The translations under genes and the position numbers were made by a program. A DNA stretch of 64,000 bases from Lysobacterales bacterium (GTDB lineage Bacteria; Pseudomonadota; Gammaproteobacteria; Xanthomonadales; Ahniellaceae), in the NCBI GenBank assembly GCA_016182785.1, contig JACPFU010000023.1:248001-312000 (forward strand). Reading direction: 5' to 3'. Shown piece after piece: positions 8,095-17,308 of the stretch (its first letter is position 1; each line of letters starts with the position of its first letter). The notes beneath the pieces were generated by a model. The model was not told the origin of the DNA. It worked only from the letters and a program-made list of their open reading frames with translations, and did not search any database.

Positions 8095-8991
8095 ATGTTG
8101 CGCATCGCGCTCTTCATCGGCACCAATCTCGCGATCATGGTGCTGCTCGGCCTGATTGGCTCGATCTTCGGCGTCGGCCGCGACAGCGGGCTGGGCGGTT
8201 TGCTGCTGATGTCGGCGGTGATCGGCATGAGCGGTTCGTTCATTTCGCTGTTCCTGTCGAAGTGGATGGCCAAGCGCAGCACCGGGGCGCAGGTGATCGC
8301 ACAGCCGCGCAACCAGACCGAGGCCTGGCTGTTCGAGACCGTGCGGCGCCAGTCGGAGCGCGTCGGCATCGGCATGCCCGAAGTGGCGGTCTACGAAGCG
8401 TCCGAGATGAATGCATTCGCCACCGGCTGGAACCGCAACAACGCGCTGGTCGCGGTCAGCACCGGGCTGTTGCGCAACATGGGCCGGAGCGAAGTCGAGG
8501 CGGTGCTTGCGCACGAGATCTCGCACGTGGCCAACGGCGACATGGTCACGCTGACCCTGATCCAGGGCGTGCTCAACACGTTCGTGGTGTTCATCAGCAA
8601 CATCGTCGCCTCGATCGTCAGTTCCGCACTGCGCCGCAACGACGACGACGGTCCGGGCGTGATCGACTCGCTGGTGCACACGCTGGTGTACATGGCGCTG
8701 CAGATCGTGCTCGGCCTGCTGGCCTCGATCATCGTCATGTGGTTCTCGCGTCGCCGCGAATACCGCGCCGACGCCGGCGGTGCCGATCTGGCCGGTCGCG
8801 ACTCGATGATCGCCGCATTGCGCCGGCTGGCGGGTGATCCGAACGACCACGTGCTGCCGGACGAGGTCAAGGCCTTCGGCATCTCCGGAGGCAAGGCCGG
8901 CGGCCTGCGCGCGCTGTTCCTGACGCATCCGCCGATCGCCGACCGTATTGCCGCGCTGGAGCAGATGCCGCGGACCGGTGTGGTCGGCTGA
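8095..8991 (+). CDS. htpX: Membrane zinc metalloprotease HtpX
   Basis: Inner-membrane M48 protease of 298 residues involved in quality control of membrane proteins with FtsH. It begins with two transmembrane segments (residues about 3-25 and 35-55). The active site is 'LAHEISHVANGD' with zinc ligands His140 and His144 and catalytic Glu141, almost the same numbering as E. coli HtpX. Two further hydrophobic segments follow (about 155-180 and 195-215). The third ligand region 'RRREYRADAGGADLAG' is intact. The start at 8095 matches the usual HtpX N-terminus. Its stop lies one base from the stop of the convergent fimX-like gene. Confidence 0.95.
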   Translation: MLRIALFIGTNLAIMVLLGLIGSIFGVGRDSGLGGLLLMSAVIGMSGSFISLFLSKWMAKRSTGAQVIAQPRNQTEAWLFETVRRQSERVGIGMPEVAVYEASEMNAFATGWNRNNALVAVSTGLLRNMGRSEVEAVLAHEISHVANGDMVTLTLIQGVLNTFVVFISNIVASIVSSALRRNDDDGPGVIDSLVHTLVYMALQIVLGLLASIIVMWFSRRREYRADAGGADLAGRDSMIAALRRLAGDPNDHVLPDEVKAFGISGGKAGGLRALFLTHPPIADRIAALEQMPRTGVVG

Positions 8992-8992
8992 C

Positions 8993-11065
8993 TCATCCGA
9001 AGTCGTAGGACATCACCTTCTCGGGTTCCTGCAGGAAGTTGCCCTGCACGAAGTTGACGCCGCAGGAGAACAGGATCGACATCGACGCCGCGTCCTCGAC
9101 GAACTCGGCCACGGTCAGCTTGTCCATCGACCGCGCCTGGTCGGCGAGTTCCTTGACCTTGGCCTGGTTTTCCTTGTTCTTCGGCAGTTCGGCCATGTAG
9201 GTGCGGTCGATCTTCAGGTACTTGGCGTCGACGTGCTTGAGCAGCTGCATCGAGTTCAGGCCGGAGCCGAACTGCTCGATCGCGAAACTGGAGTGGAACT
9301 GCTCCAGGCCCTTCTGGAAGGTGCGCGCGGCCTTGAGGTTGGTGACGACCTTGCCCTCGGGTGCCTCGAACACCAGCGCGTCGCCGCGCAGGCGCGCGGC
9401 CTGCAGCTGGGTCGCGATCCAGGGCAGGATCGCGGCGTCGTCCATGGTCTGCGGCGTGGTCTTGATGAAGAAGGTGCACTTGCGGCCTTCGCGTTCGCGT
9501 TCGGCGACGGTGCGGATGGCCTTGCCGATGACCCAGCGGTCGATCGCCGGCATCAGGCCGTTCTTTTCCGCGATCGGCAGGAAGTGCCCGGGCGAGATTT
9601 CGCCCTTCGGGCTGTTCAGGCGCAGCAGGATCTCGTAGAACTCGCCTTCCTCGCCCATCAGGCTGATGATCGGCTGGAAGTACAGGGTGAAGCCGTCGTG
9701 CGCGAGCGCATCCTTGACCAGGTTCAGCCAGGCGCGCTGCTTCTCGGCGTCGGCCTTGTCCTGCGCCGCCGGGTCGAAGATGGCGAAACGGTTGCCGCCT
9801 TCGGTCTGCGCGGTCTTCAGCACCGCGGCCGCTTCCGACAGCATGTTCTGGGTGTTGGCGATCTTCTCGCCGATGAACACGACGCCGTTGCTGATGGTCA
9901 GGTTGACCGACTTGCCGTTCAGCTCGAAGACGTGTTCCTCGAACGCCTTGCGCAGGTTCTGCGCGATGAGTTCGGCCTTCTCGTGCGACAGCCGCGGCAC
10001 GATCACGCCGAAGTTGAATTCGCCGACGCGCGCGGCGATGTCGTGCTCGCGCAGCTGCGACTTGAGCAGCTTGGCCATGTCCGCGAGCAGCAGGTCGGCA
10101 TTGCCGATGCCGACGGTGTCGAGCACCTTGCGGAAGTTGTCCGGCTCGACGAAGAACAGTGTCAGGTCGGACTTGCCGGCAGCGGCCTCGGCCGCGATCT
10201 TGTCGAGTTCGCTGATGAAGCTGCTGCGGTTGTACAGGCCGGTGACCAGGTCCTGCGAACGCAGGCGGTCGAGTTCGGCGGCCTGTTCGGCGCCGATCTC
10301 CTGGCGCCGGAACGTGATCTGGGTGCAGGGCTCGCCCTCGAAGGTCGCTTCCTCGAACTGCATCACCGCGTCGAACTCGGCGCCGTCCATGCGCCGCGCC
10401 TTGATCTCCAGCCGCTCCGGCGGCTTCTCGCCCTTGGACATCTTGCGCAGCAGCGCCTTGAACGACTCGCCGTGCGCGCCACCGATCATGTCCAGGATCG
10501 GCGTGCCTTCGATCTCCTCGAACTCCTCGTAGCCGAACATCTCGAGGTAGGCCTTGTTGGCGCGCACGTGCATGCCTTCGTGGACGAAGGCGATCGGGTC
10601 GCGCGAGGAGTCGAGCAGTGCGTCGCAACGCTTCTCGACCTCGCGCAGGCTGGTCTCCAGCCGCCGCACCGCGCGCCGGGTCATGACGTCGGTGAACTCG
10701 CGGCGCACGATCATCTGCAGGTGCTCGCCGCGCGAGAGCAGCGCGCAGGCGCGGGCGCCGGCCATCGAGGCGTCGATCACGCACTTCTCGTTGACCTCGG
10801 CGACGAGGGCAACGACCGGGATGTCCTTGCTCGACTTGCGCACCGCGGCGACGGTCTCGATCAGCGTCGGCGACTTGTTCGCGGCGTCGACCAGGATCAC
10901 GTCGGGGAGGTGTTCCTCGATCTGCGAGGCCAGCTCCGCGGCGGTTTCTGCGCGTACCGGGCGCACGGGGATGCCGCCATTGCGCAGCGTGCTGATCAGC
11001 TGCTCGGCGATTTCCATCGAGTCTTCGACGATCAGCAGCCGAACGACCTGATCCTTTTGCGCCAT
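8993..11065 (-). CDS. fimX: FimX-like c-di-GMP effector: REC-PAS-degenerate GGDEF-EAL
   Basis: Protein of 690 residues with receiver (about 8-125), PAS (about 150-265), GGDEF-like (about 275-430) and EAL-like (about 445-685) domains. This order and length equal FimX of Pseudomonas and Xanthomonas, which binds c-di-GMP and controls type IV pilus assembly. The GGDEF signature is replaced by 'GEFNF', so no cyclase activity is expected. In the EAL domain the signature reads 'EILLRL' and the catalytic DDFG loop reads 'EQFGSG', so hydrolysis is unlikely while ligand binding is possible. No pil genes are nearby. The alternative is another degenerate dual-domain protein, but length and order favour FimX. 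Confidence 0.75.
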   Translation of the reverse strand: MAQKDQVVRLLIVEDSMEIAEQLISTLRNGGIPVRPVRAETAAELASQIEEHLPDVILVDAANKSPTLIETVAAVRKSSKDIPVVALVAEVNEKCVIDASMAGARACALLSRGEHLQMIVRREFTDVMTRRAVRRLETSLREVEKRCDALLDSSRDPIAFVHEGMHVRANKAYLEMFGYEEFEEIEGTPILDMIGGAHGESFKALLRKMSKGEKPPERLEIKARRMDGAEFDAVMQFEEATFEGEPCTQITFRRQEIGAEQAAELDRLRSQDLVTGLYNRSSFISELDKIAAEAAAGKSDLTLFFVEPDNFRKVLDTVGIGNADLLLADMAKLLKSQLREHDIAARVGEFNFGVIVPRLSHEKAELIAQNLRKAFEEHVFELNGKSVNLTISNGVVFIGEKIANTQNMLSEAAAVLKTAQTEGGNRFAIFDPAAQDKADAEKQRAWLNLVKDALAHDGFTLYFQPIISLMGEEGEFYEILLRLNSPKGEISPGHFLPIAEKNGLMPAIDRWVIGKAIRTVAEREREGRKCTFFIKTTPQTMDDAAILPWIATQLQAARLRGDALVFEAPEGKVVTNLKAARTFQKGLEQFHSSFAIEQFGSGLNSMQLLKHVDAKYLKIDRTYMAELPKNKENQAKVKELADQARSMDKLTVAEFVEDAASMSILFSCGVNFVQGNFLQEPEKVMSYDFG

Positions 11066-11153
11066 GACGTCCCCGAAACGTTCTCAGGTGTCTTTTTACC
11101 GTATTCGCGCCGCCCGAGGCCAGCGTTTTGCCGATGGACGGACTTGACTGGGT

Positions 11154-12161
11154 TCAGGCGAACGGGGTTTTCGACGCCGCCCCGGCCTGCTCGCGCACGA
11201 ACTTCGGCACCAGGTACCCGGGCTGCGCAGCACGCAATCCCGCGGCCAGCGCCGCCGCGGTCGCGTCGTCCACCTCGAAGTGCGCGGCGCCGTGGACGCG
11301 GTCGAGCAGGTGCACGTAGTACGGCAGCACGCCGGCCGCAAACAGCGTTTCACCGAGCGTGGCCAGGGTCTGCACGTCGTCATTGACACCGCGCAGCAGC
11401 ACGCTCTGGTTGAGCAGCACGACCCCGGCCGCACGCAGCGCGGCCAAGGCCGCGACCACCTCGGGTCCGATCTCCTGGGCGTGGTTGGCGTGGATCACGC
11501 AGACCACCGGCCACGGCAGCGCACGCAGCCAGTCGAGCAGCTCGCGGTCGACGCGCTGAGGCAGCACCACCGGAAGGCGGGTGTGGATACGCAGCCGGCG
11601 CAGGTGCGGGATCGCGGCCAATTGTGTCGTCAGCTCGCGCAGCTTGGCAGTGGTCAGCGCCAGCGGATCGCCGCCGCTCAGCAGCACCTCGTGCAGGGAA
11701 GGGTCGCCGGCGATCGCGGCGACGGCGTCGCGCCAGCCGTTGCGCGCGGCCAGTTCCTCGGCATAGGGGAAGTGGCGCCGGAAGCAGTAGCGGCAGTGGA
11801 TCGCACAGCTTCCGGTCGCGACCAGCAGCGCGCGTCCGGCGTATTTGTGCAGCACGCCCGGGGCCTCGCGCGCGGCCAGATCGCCGACGGCATCGAAGCC
11901 GAAGCCCGGCACCAGCCGATCCTCGTCGTCGAGCGGCAGCACCTGGCGCAGCAGCGGGTCATCGCGGTCGCCCGCTCGCATGCGCGCCAGATAGCCGCGT
12001 GGCACGCGCGTCGGAAAGCGCTTGCCGTCGGCCTGGGGCAGGCGCGCGCGCAGATCGCCAAGACCAAGCGCGTCGAGCAGTTCGCCGGGGTCGGTGATGG
12101 CTTCGCGCCAGAGCTGCTGCCAGCCCGAGGGCTGCAAGGAGCGGGGGGTTGTCGGTATCAT
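11154..12161 (-). CDS. epmB: EF-P beta-lysylation radical SAM enzyme EpmB
   Basis: Radical S-adenosylmethionine protein of 335 residues that converts lysine to (R)-beta-lysine for attachment to elongation factor P. The iron-sulfur cluster motif 'CAIHCRYCFR' (CxxxCxxC) lies at about residues 119-128, and the lysine 2,3-aminomutase signature 'LLSGGDPL' follows. The gene is divergent from efp with 103 bp between the start codons, the classical arrangement. The partner ligase EpmA is not in the window. The start at 12161 gives the usual N-terminal 'WQQLWREAITDPGELL' block. Confidence 0.94.
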   Translation of the reverse strand: MIPTTPRSLQPSGWQQLWREAITDPGELLDALGLGDLRARLPQADGKRFPTRVPRGYLARMRAGDRDDPLLRQVLPLDDEDRLVPGFGFDAVGDLAAREAPGVLHKYAGRALLVATGSCAIHCRYCFRRHFPYAEELAARNGWRDAVAAIAGDPSLHEVLLSGGDPLALTTAKLRELTTQLAAIPHLRRLRIHTRLPVVLPQRVDRELLDWLRALPWPVVCVIHANHAQEIGPEVVAALAALRAAGVVLLNQSVLLRGVNDDVQTLATLGETLFAAGVLPYYVHLLDRVHGAAHFEVDDATAAALAAGLRAAQPGYLVPKFVREQAGAASKTPFA

Positions 12162-12224
12162 GCGCGCCCTGTCGCCGGGCGCTCAGCGTCCGGACCTTCG
12201 GAATTCTCGGGTTATTTCATTCTA

Positions 12225-12243
12225 GCCGCATTCCCGATGCGGC
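12225..12243 (+). promoter_or_regulatory. Perfect hairpin in the efp leader
   Basis: GCCGCAT-TCCCG-ATGCGGC forms a perfect 7-bp stem with a 5-base loop ending 21 bases before the efp start codon. It is not followed by a T-run, so it is not a typical terminator. It might modulate efp translation or be part of the epmB/efp divergent control region. Only the palindrome itself is seen; function is unknown. Confidence 0.35.
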
Positions 12244-12264
12244 TCTTCGCACTGGAGCAATGGC

Positions 12265-12831
12265 ATGGCCAGCTATGGCATGAACGACGTCAAGAACGGC
12301 ATGAAGATCATGGTCGACGGCGCGCCCTGCGTCATCACCGATACCGCCTACGTGAAGCCGGGCAAGGGCCAGGCCTTTACCCGCGTCAAGTACCGCAACA
12401 TCAAGAACGGTCGCGTGGTCGAGTTGACGATGAAGGCGACCGACTCGCTCGACGGCGCCGACGTGATCGACACCGACATGGAGTACCTGTACTCTGATGG
12501 CGAGTTCTGGCACTTCATGGACCCGACCAGCCACGAGCAGTTCAGCGCCGACGCCGCGGCGATGGCCGATGCCGCGAAATGGCTGAAGGGCAACGAGACC
12601 TGCATCGTCACGCTGTTCAACGGCTCGCCGCTGGTGGTGACGCCGCCGACCTACGTCGAGCTCAACATCACCGAGACCGATCCCGGCGTACGCGGTGACA
12701 CCTCGGGTGGCGGCGGCAAGCCGGCCAAGCTCGAGACCGGCGCGGTGGTGCGCGTGCCGCTGTTCGTGCAGCAGGGCGAAACCATCAAGTGCGATACCCG
12801 CAGCGGCGAGTACGTCTCGCGCGTCAAGTAA
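12265..12831 (+). CDS. efp: Translation elongation factor P
   Basis: Standard 188-residue EF-P that rescues ribosomes stalled at polyproline stretches. The modification loop reads 'KPGKGQAF' with Lys34, the residue that EpmA/EpmB beta-lysylate, which agrees with epmB next door. The OB-domain motif '[12 protein letters not shown]' is intact. A second ATG could be read five codons in, but the first gives the canonical N-terminus. The next gene starts 20 bp later on the same strand. Confidence 0.97.
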   Translation: MASYGMNDVKNGMKIMVDGAPCVITDTAYVKPGKGQAFTRVKYRNIKNGRVVELTMKATDSLDGADVIDTDMEYLYSDGEFWHFMDPTSHEQFSADAAAMADAAKWLKGNETCIVTLFNGSPLVVTPPTYVELNITETDPGVRGDTSGGGGKPAKLETGAVVRVPLFVQQGETIKCDTRSGEYVSRVK

Positions 12832-12850
12832 TCCGGCAGTCGGAACCGGC

Positions 12851-14176
12851 ATGGACCAGATCGAGGTCGACCTGCTGATCGAGGCCGAGTGGGTGGTCCC
12901 GGTACAGCCGCACGGCGTGGTGCTGGAACAGCATGCGGTCGCCGTGCACCACGGCCGTATCGTCGCGCTGCTGCCGGTGGCGGAGGCGCGCATGCGCTAC
13001 GCCGCACGCGAAGTCGTGGCACGGCCCGGGCACGCGCTGATCCCGGGCCTGGTCAACCTGCATTGCCATTCGGCGATGGTGCTGATGCGCGGGCTGGCCG
13101 ACGACCTGCCGCTGATGACCTGGCTGCAGCAGCACATCTGGCCGACCGAGGCGAAGTTCGTCGGTGCCGAGATGGTCGCCGACGGCAGCCTGCTGGCGGC
13201 GGCCGAGTTGCTGCGCGGCGGCGTCACCTGCGTCAACGAGATGTACTACTTCCCGGAAGTGGCCGCGGCGACGTTCAAGCGCGTCGGCTTGCGTGCCGGC
13301 ATCGGTCTGACCGTGATCGAGTTCCCGACCGCCTGGGCGCGCCATGCCGAGGAGTACATCGACAAGGGCCTCGCGCTCGCCGATGAGCTCAAGCACGAGT
13401 CGATGCTGCGCGCGGTATGGGCACCGCATGCGCCGTACACGGTGTCGGACGCAAGCTTCGAGAAGATCCGGCTGTATTCCGACCAGCTCGACCTGCCGGT
13501 GCACGTGCATCTGCACGAAACCCGCTTCGAGGTCGAAGACGCACTGCGCCAGCACAAGGAACGGCCGTTCTCGCGCCTGAAGCGCCTTGGCCTGGTCAAT
13601 CGCAACCTGATCGCGGTGCACATGACCGAGCTCAGCGAGTCCGAGATCGGGCAGTGCGCCGAGGCCGGCGTCAGCATCGCGCATTGCCCGGAATCGAACC
13701 TCAAGCTGGCCAGCGGTTTCGCGCCGATCGAAGCGCTGCGGCGCGCCGGAGTGAATGTCGGCATCGGCACCGACGGCGCCGCCAGCAACAACGACCTCGA
13801 CCTGATCGGCGAAATGAAGACCGCCGCGCAGCTGGCCAAGGCGGTGGCCGGAGACGCGGCTGCGCTGGATGCGGCGGCTGCCCTGCACATGGCGACGCTC
13901 GGTGGAGCGCGCGCGCTCGGCTGGGACGAGCGCATCGGCTCGATCGAGGTCGGCAAGGACGCGGACCTGACCCTGATCGCGCTCGACCAGTTCGACACCC
14001 TGCCGGTCTACCACCCGATTTCGCAGATCGTCTACGCCAGCAACCGCCGCGACGTGCGCGATGTCTGGGTACGTGGCGAGCGCAAGCTCGACGGCGGTCG
14101 GCTCACCGGGTTCGATACCGATCGCCTTGCCGCCAGCGCGCGCAGCTGGGGCGTGCGCATGCGCGCGGAGCACTGA
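12851..14176 (+). CDS. TRZ/ATZ-family amidohydrolase, probable MTA/SAH deaminase
   Basis: Metal-dependent hydrolase of 441 residues, likely deaminating 5'-methylthioadenosine or S-adenosylhomocysteine. Metal-binding motifs are 'NLHCHSAMVLMRG' (residues about 71-83), 'HVHLHETRFE', 'IAVHMTELSE' and 'IGTDGAASNNDLD', in the order typical of the cytosine deaminase-like superfamily. Placement directly before ubiG, a SAM-dependent methyltransferase that makes SAH, fits an SAH-recycling role and is a common gammaproteobacterial order. Substrate cannot be fixed from sequence alone. The ATG at 12851 is chosen because it follows a spaced purine-rich region and gives the usual short N-terminal beta-sandwich. 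Confidence 0.85.
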   Translation: MDQIEVDLLIEAEWVVPVQPHGVVLEQHAVAVHHGRIVALLPVAEARMRYAAREVVARPGHALIPGLVNLHCHSAMVLMRGLADDLPLMTWLQQHIWPTEAKFVGAEMVADGSLLAAAELLRGGVTCVNEMYYFPEVAAATFKRVGLRAGIGLTVIEFPTAWARHAEEYIDKGLALADELKHESMLRAVWAPHAPYTVSDASFEKIRLYSDQLDLPVHVHLHETRFEVEDALRQHKERPFSRLKRLGLVNRNLIAVHMTELSESEIGQCAEAGVSIAHCPESNLKLASGFAPIEALRRAGVNVGIGTDGAASNNDLDLIGEMKTAAQLAKAVAGDAAALDAAAALHMATLGGARALGWDERIGSIEVGKDADLTLIALDQFDTLPVYHPISQIVYASNRRDVRDVWVRGERKLDGGRLTGFDTDRLAASARSWGVRMRAEH

Positions 14177-14177
14177 G

Positions 14178-14882
14178 ATGCAGACTGCCGATCCGCGCGA
14201 AATCGCCAAGTTCAACGAACAGGCGCACCGCTGGTGGGACCCGCAGGGGCCGTCGCGGGCGCTGCATGAACTGAACCCGCAGCGTCTGGCGTTCGTGCGC
14301 GAGCGCATCGGACTGAAGGGCGCGCGCGTGCTCGACCTCGGTTGTGGCGGCGGCATTCTGGCCGAGGCGCTTGCCGCCGAGGGCGCCGACGTGCTCGGCA
14401 TCGACGCCGCCGGCGAGCAGATCGAGATCGCGAAGCTGCACGCGCTCGAATCGGGCGCCAGGGTGCAGTACCGGCATGTCGATGCCGAACAGCTCGCGGC
14501 CGAGTTGCCGGGCGCCTTCGACGCCATCTGCTGCATGGAAATGCTGGAACATGTCGAGTCGCCCGATCGCGTGCTGGCGGCCTGCGCGACGCTGCTGAAA
14601 CCCGGCGGCCAGCTGTTCCTGTCGACGATCAACCGCACCGCGCGCAGTTTCGCGCTCGCGATCGTGGCCGCCGAGCACCTGCTGCAACTGCTGCCGAAAG
14701 GCACCCACCGGCACGAGCTGTTCATCCGCCCGAGCGAGCTTGCGGCCGGATTGCGCCACGCCGGCCTGGAGCTGCGCGCGCTCGAAGGGCTGCAGTACGA
14801 CCCGTTCCGGCGCAAGTCCTGGCGCAATGCCGACGTCGCCGTGAACTACCTCGCGCATGCGGAGAAGGCCGTTGCCGGCTAG
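14178..14882 (+). CDS. ubiG: Ubiquinone biosynthesis O-methyltransferase UbiG
   Basis: SAM-dependent methyltransferase of 234 residues that carries out both O-methylations of ubiquinone biosynthesis. Visible are the UbiG N-terminal signature 'EIAKFNEQAHRWWDPQGP', SAM motif I 'VLDLGCGGGILAE' (about 50-62), motif II region 'ICCMEMLEHVESPD' and the late block 'LFLSTINRTARSF'. The start codon lies one base after the stop of the upstream deaminase gene, and its 3' end overlaps gph by 26 bp, so the three genes form a tight operon. Confidence 0.95.
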   Translation: MQTADPREIAKFNEQAHRWWDPQGPSRALHELNPQRLAFVRERIGLKGARVLDLGCGGGILAEALAAEGADVLGIDAAGEQIEIAKLHALESGARVQYRHVDAEQLAAELPGAFDAICCMEMLEHVESPDRVLAACATLLKPGGQLFLSTINRTARSFALAIVAAEHLLQLLPKGTHRHELFIRPSELAAGLRHAGLELRALEGLQYDPFRRKSWRNADVAVNYLAHAEKAVAG

Positions 14883-15528
14883 GACGCGCGCGTTGCTGTT
14901 TGATCTCGACGGCACCCTGCTCGACACCGCGCCGGACATGGTCGCCGCCGCCAACGCGCTGCGTGCCGACGCCGGCCTTGAAGCCCTGCCGCTGCTGCAG
15001 TTGCGGCCGTTCGTTTCCAAGGGCGGACGTGCGCTGCTCGCGGCCGCGTTCGCGCATCTTGGCGAGGCGCAACGCGAGGCGCTGCTGCAGCCGTTCCTGG
15101 AGCGCTACCGGCACGATATCGCGGTCGCGACGCGGCCGTTCGCCGGCATCATCGAGTTGCTGCAGCACTGCGAGTCGAACGGTGTTGCGCTTGGCATCGT
15201 GACCAACAAGCCGGGCTGGCTGACCGACGCGGTGCTGGACGCGCTCGCCCTGCGTGACCGCTTCGGCGCCATCGTCAGCGGCGACACGCTGGCCGAGAAG
15301 AAACCGCATCCGGCTCCAGTGCTGCATGCACTGGGCCAGCTTGCCGTGGCGCCGACGCAGGCATGGATGTTCGGCGACGATCGTCGCGACATCGAAGCCG
15401 GCCGCGCCGCGGGCACGCGCACCGCGGCCGCCGCGTTCGGATACGTCGATGCCGGGGACGATCTGCATGCCTGGGGTGCCGATGCCGTGGTCGACGCCGC
15501 CGAGCGGCTGGTCGCCTACCTGGATTGA
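14857..15528 (+). CDS. gph: Phosphoglycolate phosphatase
   Basis: HAD-superfamily phosphatase of 223 residues that hydrolyses 2-phosphoglycolate. Motif I is 'LLFDLDGTLLDTAPDM' with the nucleophile Asp16 in DLDGT. Motif II is in 'LGIVTNKPG'. The motif III Lys lies in 'AEKKPHPAP' and motif IV is 'WMFGDDRRDIEAG'. The partner order ubiG-gph is well conserved among gammaproteobacteria. The gene starts inside the end of ubiG, which implies translational coupling. A shorter start is possible, since the first ten basic residues are not needed for the fold. Confidence 0.93.
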   Translation: MRRRPLPARTRALLFDLDGTLLDTAPDMVAAANALRADAGLEALPLLQLRPFVSKGGRALLAAAFAHLGEAQREALLQPFLERYRHDIAVATRPFAGIIELLQHCESNGVALGIVTNKPGWLTDAVLDALALRDRFGAIVSGDTLAEKKPHPAPVLHALGQLAVAPTQAWMFGDDRRDIEAGRAAGTRTAAAAFGYVDAGDDLHAWGADAVVDAAERLVAYLD

Positions 15529-15532
15529 GGCG

Positions 15533-16291
15533 ATGGCGATGGGCGATGCCGAACTCGATGCCGAGAGCTTTTTCGCGAAGTGGCTGGACGCCTGGCCGGC
15601 GCTCAGGCTGGCGCGGTTGTTCGCATCGCCGGGGGAGTGGCCGCGGTTGCGCGGCCGCGTCGGTGCGCTGTTCGAGATCGCCGAAGCCAGTTGGGTGTTG
15701 CGCGATGAAGGCGTGCGTGTGCACAAGCTGCAGTGGTGGCGCGAGGAGCTGCAGCAGCATGCCGCCGGTGCGGCGCGGCACCCGTTGCTGGTCGCGGCAG
15801 GCGCCGCGTCGTGTTCGCCGCTGCTGGCCGCGCACGCGCTGGACCAGGTTCAGCAGCCAGCACCGGCCGATGCGACCCAGGCGCTCGGCCACATCCGTCT
15901 GCTGGCCGCCGCCGCGTCCGATGCCAGCGTCGATGTCGCCTGCGCGCAGGCATTGCTCGCGGGCATGCACCTGCTGGCGCTGGACGACGCGCTGCCCGGC
16001 GCATTCGCGCTCGCGCCGCTCGATCTGCGCGCGCGCCATGCGCTGGCCGGCGCCGAGCGCGGCGCGGCACTGCGTGCACTGGTCGCGTCGCTGGCGCGGG
16101 CCTGGCAGGGCGAACTGGCCAATCACCGCGACGCCTTGCCACGCAGTCGCTGGCACGGGGCGCGCGGCATGCGCGTGCTGCACCAGCAGGCGCTGGCCCT
16201 GATCGCGGCGCTGGCCGACGGTCATGCGGCACCGCCGCTTGGCTGGCGCAGCGCGTTCTCGGCCTGGCGGGCCGTGGCCGGACTGCGCTGA
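15533..16291 (+). CDS. Squalene/phytoene synthase-family protein
   Basis: All-helical protein of 252 residues. The segment 'VHKLQWWREELQQH' (about residues 63-76) resembles the conserved 'LxWWRxxL' helix of trans-isoprenyl diphosphate synthases of the squalene/phytoene synthase family. The usual two Asp-rich DxxxD motifs are not obvious, so catalytic activity is uncertain. It may be a degenerate assembly-factor type such as those related to NDUFAF6. It starts 4 bp after gph stops and ends 36 bp before folE2, so it is part of the same operon. Confidence 0.6.
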   Translation: MAMGDAELDAESFFAKWLDAWPALRLARLFASPGEWPRLRGRVGALFEIAEASWVLRDEGVRVHKLQWWREELQQHAAGAARHPLLVAAGAASCSPLLAAHALDQVQQPAPADATQALGHIRLLAAAASDASVDVACAQALLAGMHLLALDDALPGAFALAPLDLRARHALAGAERGAALRALVASLARAWQGELANHRDALPRSRWHGARGMRVLHQQALALIAALADGHAAPPLGWRSAFSAWRAVAGLR

Positions 16292-16327
16292 GCCGATACA
16301 CTGCCGCCCTTGGATCGAGGAACCCGC

Positions 16328-17302
16328 ATGAGTACCCCCCCAGCCACGGCGCGATCGCTGCCGGACATCGCCAACGAAGCGCGGCCGGCCATCGCCGGCC
16401 AGCTCGACTGGGTCGGCATGGGCGACATCGAATTGCCGGTGCGGATCGCCGGGCCCGATGGCGGGCCGATCCACGCCCATGCCCGCGTCACTGCCTACGT
16501 CAACCTGCAGAAGCCCGAGGTGCGCGGCATCCACATGTCGCGCCTGTACCTGCTGCTCGATCGCCTGCTCGGTTCGGAAGTGCTGACCCCGTGCTCGGTG
16601 CGCCGCGTGCTGCGCGAGTTCGTCGACTCGCATGCGGAGCTGTCGAGCCGAGCGCTGCTGCGCGTCGCGTTCGACTACATGGTGCGCAGGCCGGCGCTGG
16701 TCAGCGACAACAGCGGCTGGAAGTCCTACCCGGTGGTGATCTCGGGCCTGCTCGACCGCGGTCAGTTCAGCATCGAGACCGCGTTCGAGGTGACCTATTC
16801 GAGCACCTGTCCGTGCTCGGCGGCGCTGGCGCGGCAGGTGATCCAGGAACAGTTCCAGTCCGATTTCTCGTCAGACGATGGCCTCGACTACGAGCGCGTG
16901 CTGGCCTGGCTCGGTTCGGAGCGGGGCATCGCCGCGACGCCGCACAGCCAGCGCTCCGGCGCCGAGGTGCGCGTGCGCCTGCTGCCGAGCTTCGACTCGT
17001 TCCCGCTGGTGGCGCTGATCGATCGCATCGAGGAAGCATTGAAGACGCCGGTGCAGACTGCGGTCAAGCGCGAGGACGAACAGGCCTTCGCGCGCCTGAA
17101 TGCCCAAAACCTGATGTTCTGCGAAGACGCCGCGCGCCGCATGCAGAAGGCACTCGATGCCGACGAACGCATCGCCGACTTCTGGGTGCGCGCCAGCCAC
17201 TTCGAGAGCCTGCATCCGCACAACGCCGTTGCGATCGCGACCAAGGGCATCGCCAATGGCTACAACGCCGGCATGGATTGGGTCGGGGACCTGCAGCGCT
17301 GA
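16328..17302 (+). CDS. folE2: GTP cyclohydrolase FolE2
   Basis: Type IB GTP cyclohydrolase of 324 residues that makes dihydroneopterin triphosphate for folate, and often replaces FolE under zinc shortage. Family features are 'LDWVGMGDIELPV', 'RGIHMSRLY', the catalytic cysteine in 'TYSSTCPCSAALA' (near residue 160) and the C-terminal 'ASHFESLHPHNAVA'. It ends the operon that begins with efp or the deaminase gene and converges on the M23 peptidase gene with a 6-bp gap. No Zur-like site was recognised upstream. Confidence 0.93.
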   Translation: MSTPPATARSLPDIANEARPAIAGQLDWVGMGDIELPVRIAGPDGGPIHAHARVTAYVNLQKPEVRGIHMSRLYLLLDRLLGSEVLTPCSVRRVLREFVDSHAELSSRALLRVAFDYMVRRPALVSDNSGWKSYPVVISGLLDRGQFSIETAFEVTYSSTCPCSAALARQVIQEQFQSDFSSDDGLDYERVLAWLGSERGIAATPHSQRSGAEVRVRLLPSFDSFPLVALIDRIEEALKTPVQTAVKREDEQAFARLNAQNLMFCEDAARRMQKALDADERIADFWVRASHFESLHPHNAVAIATKGIANGYNAGMDWVGDLQR

Positions 17303-17308
17303 GAGCCG

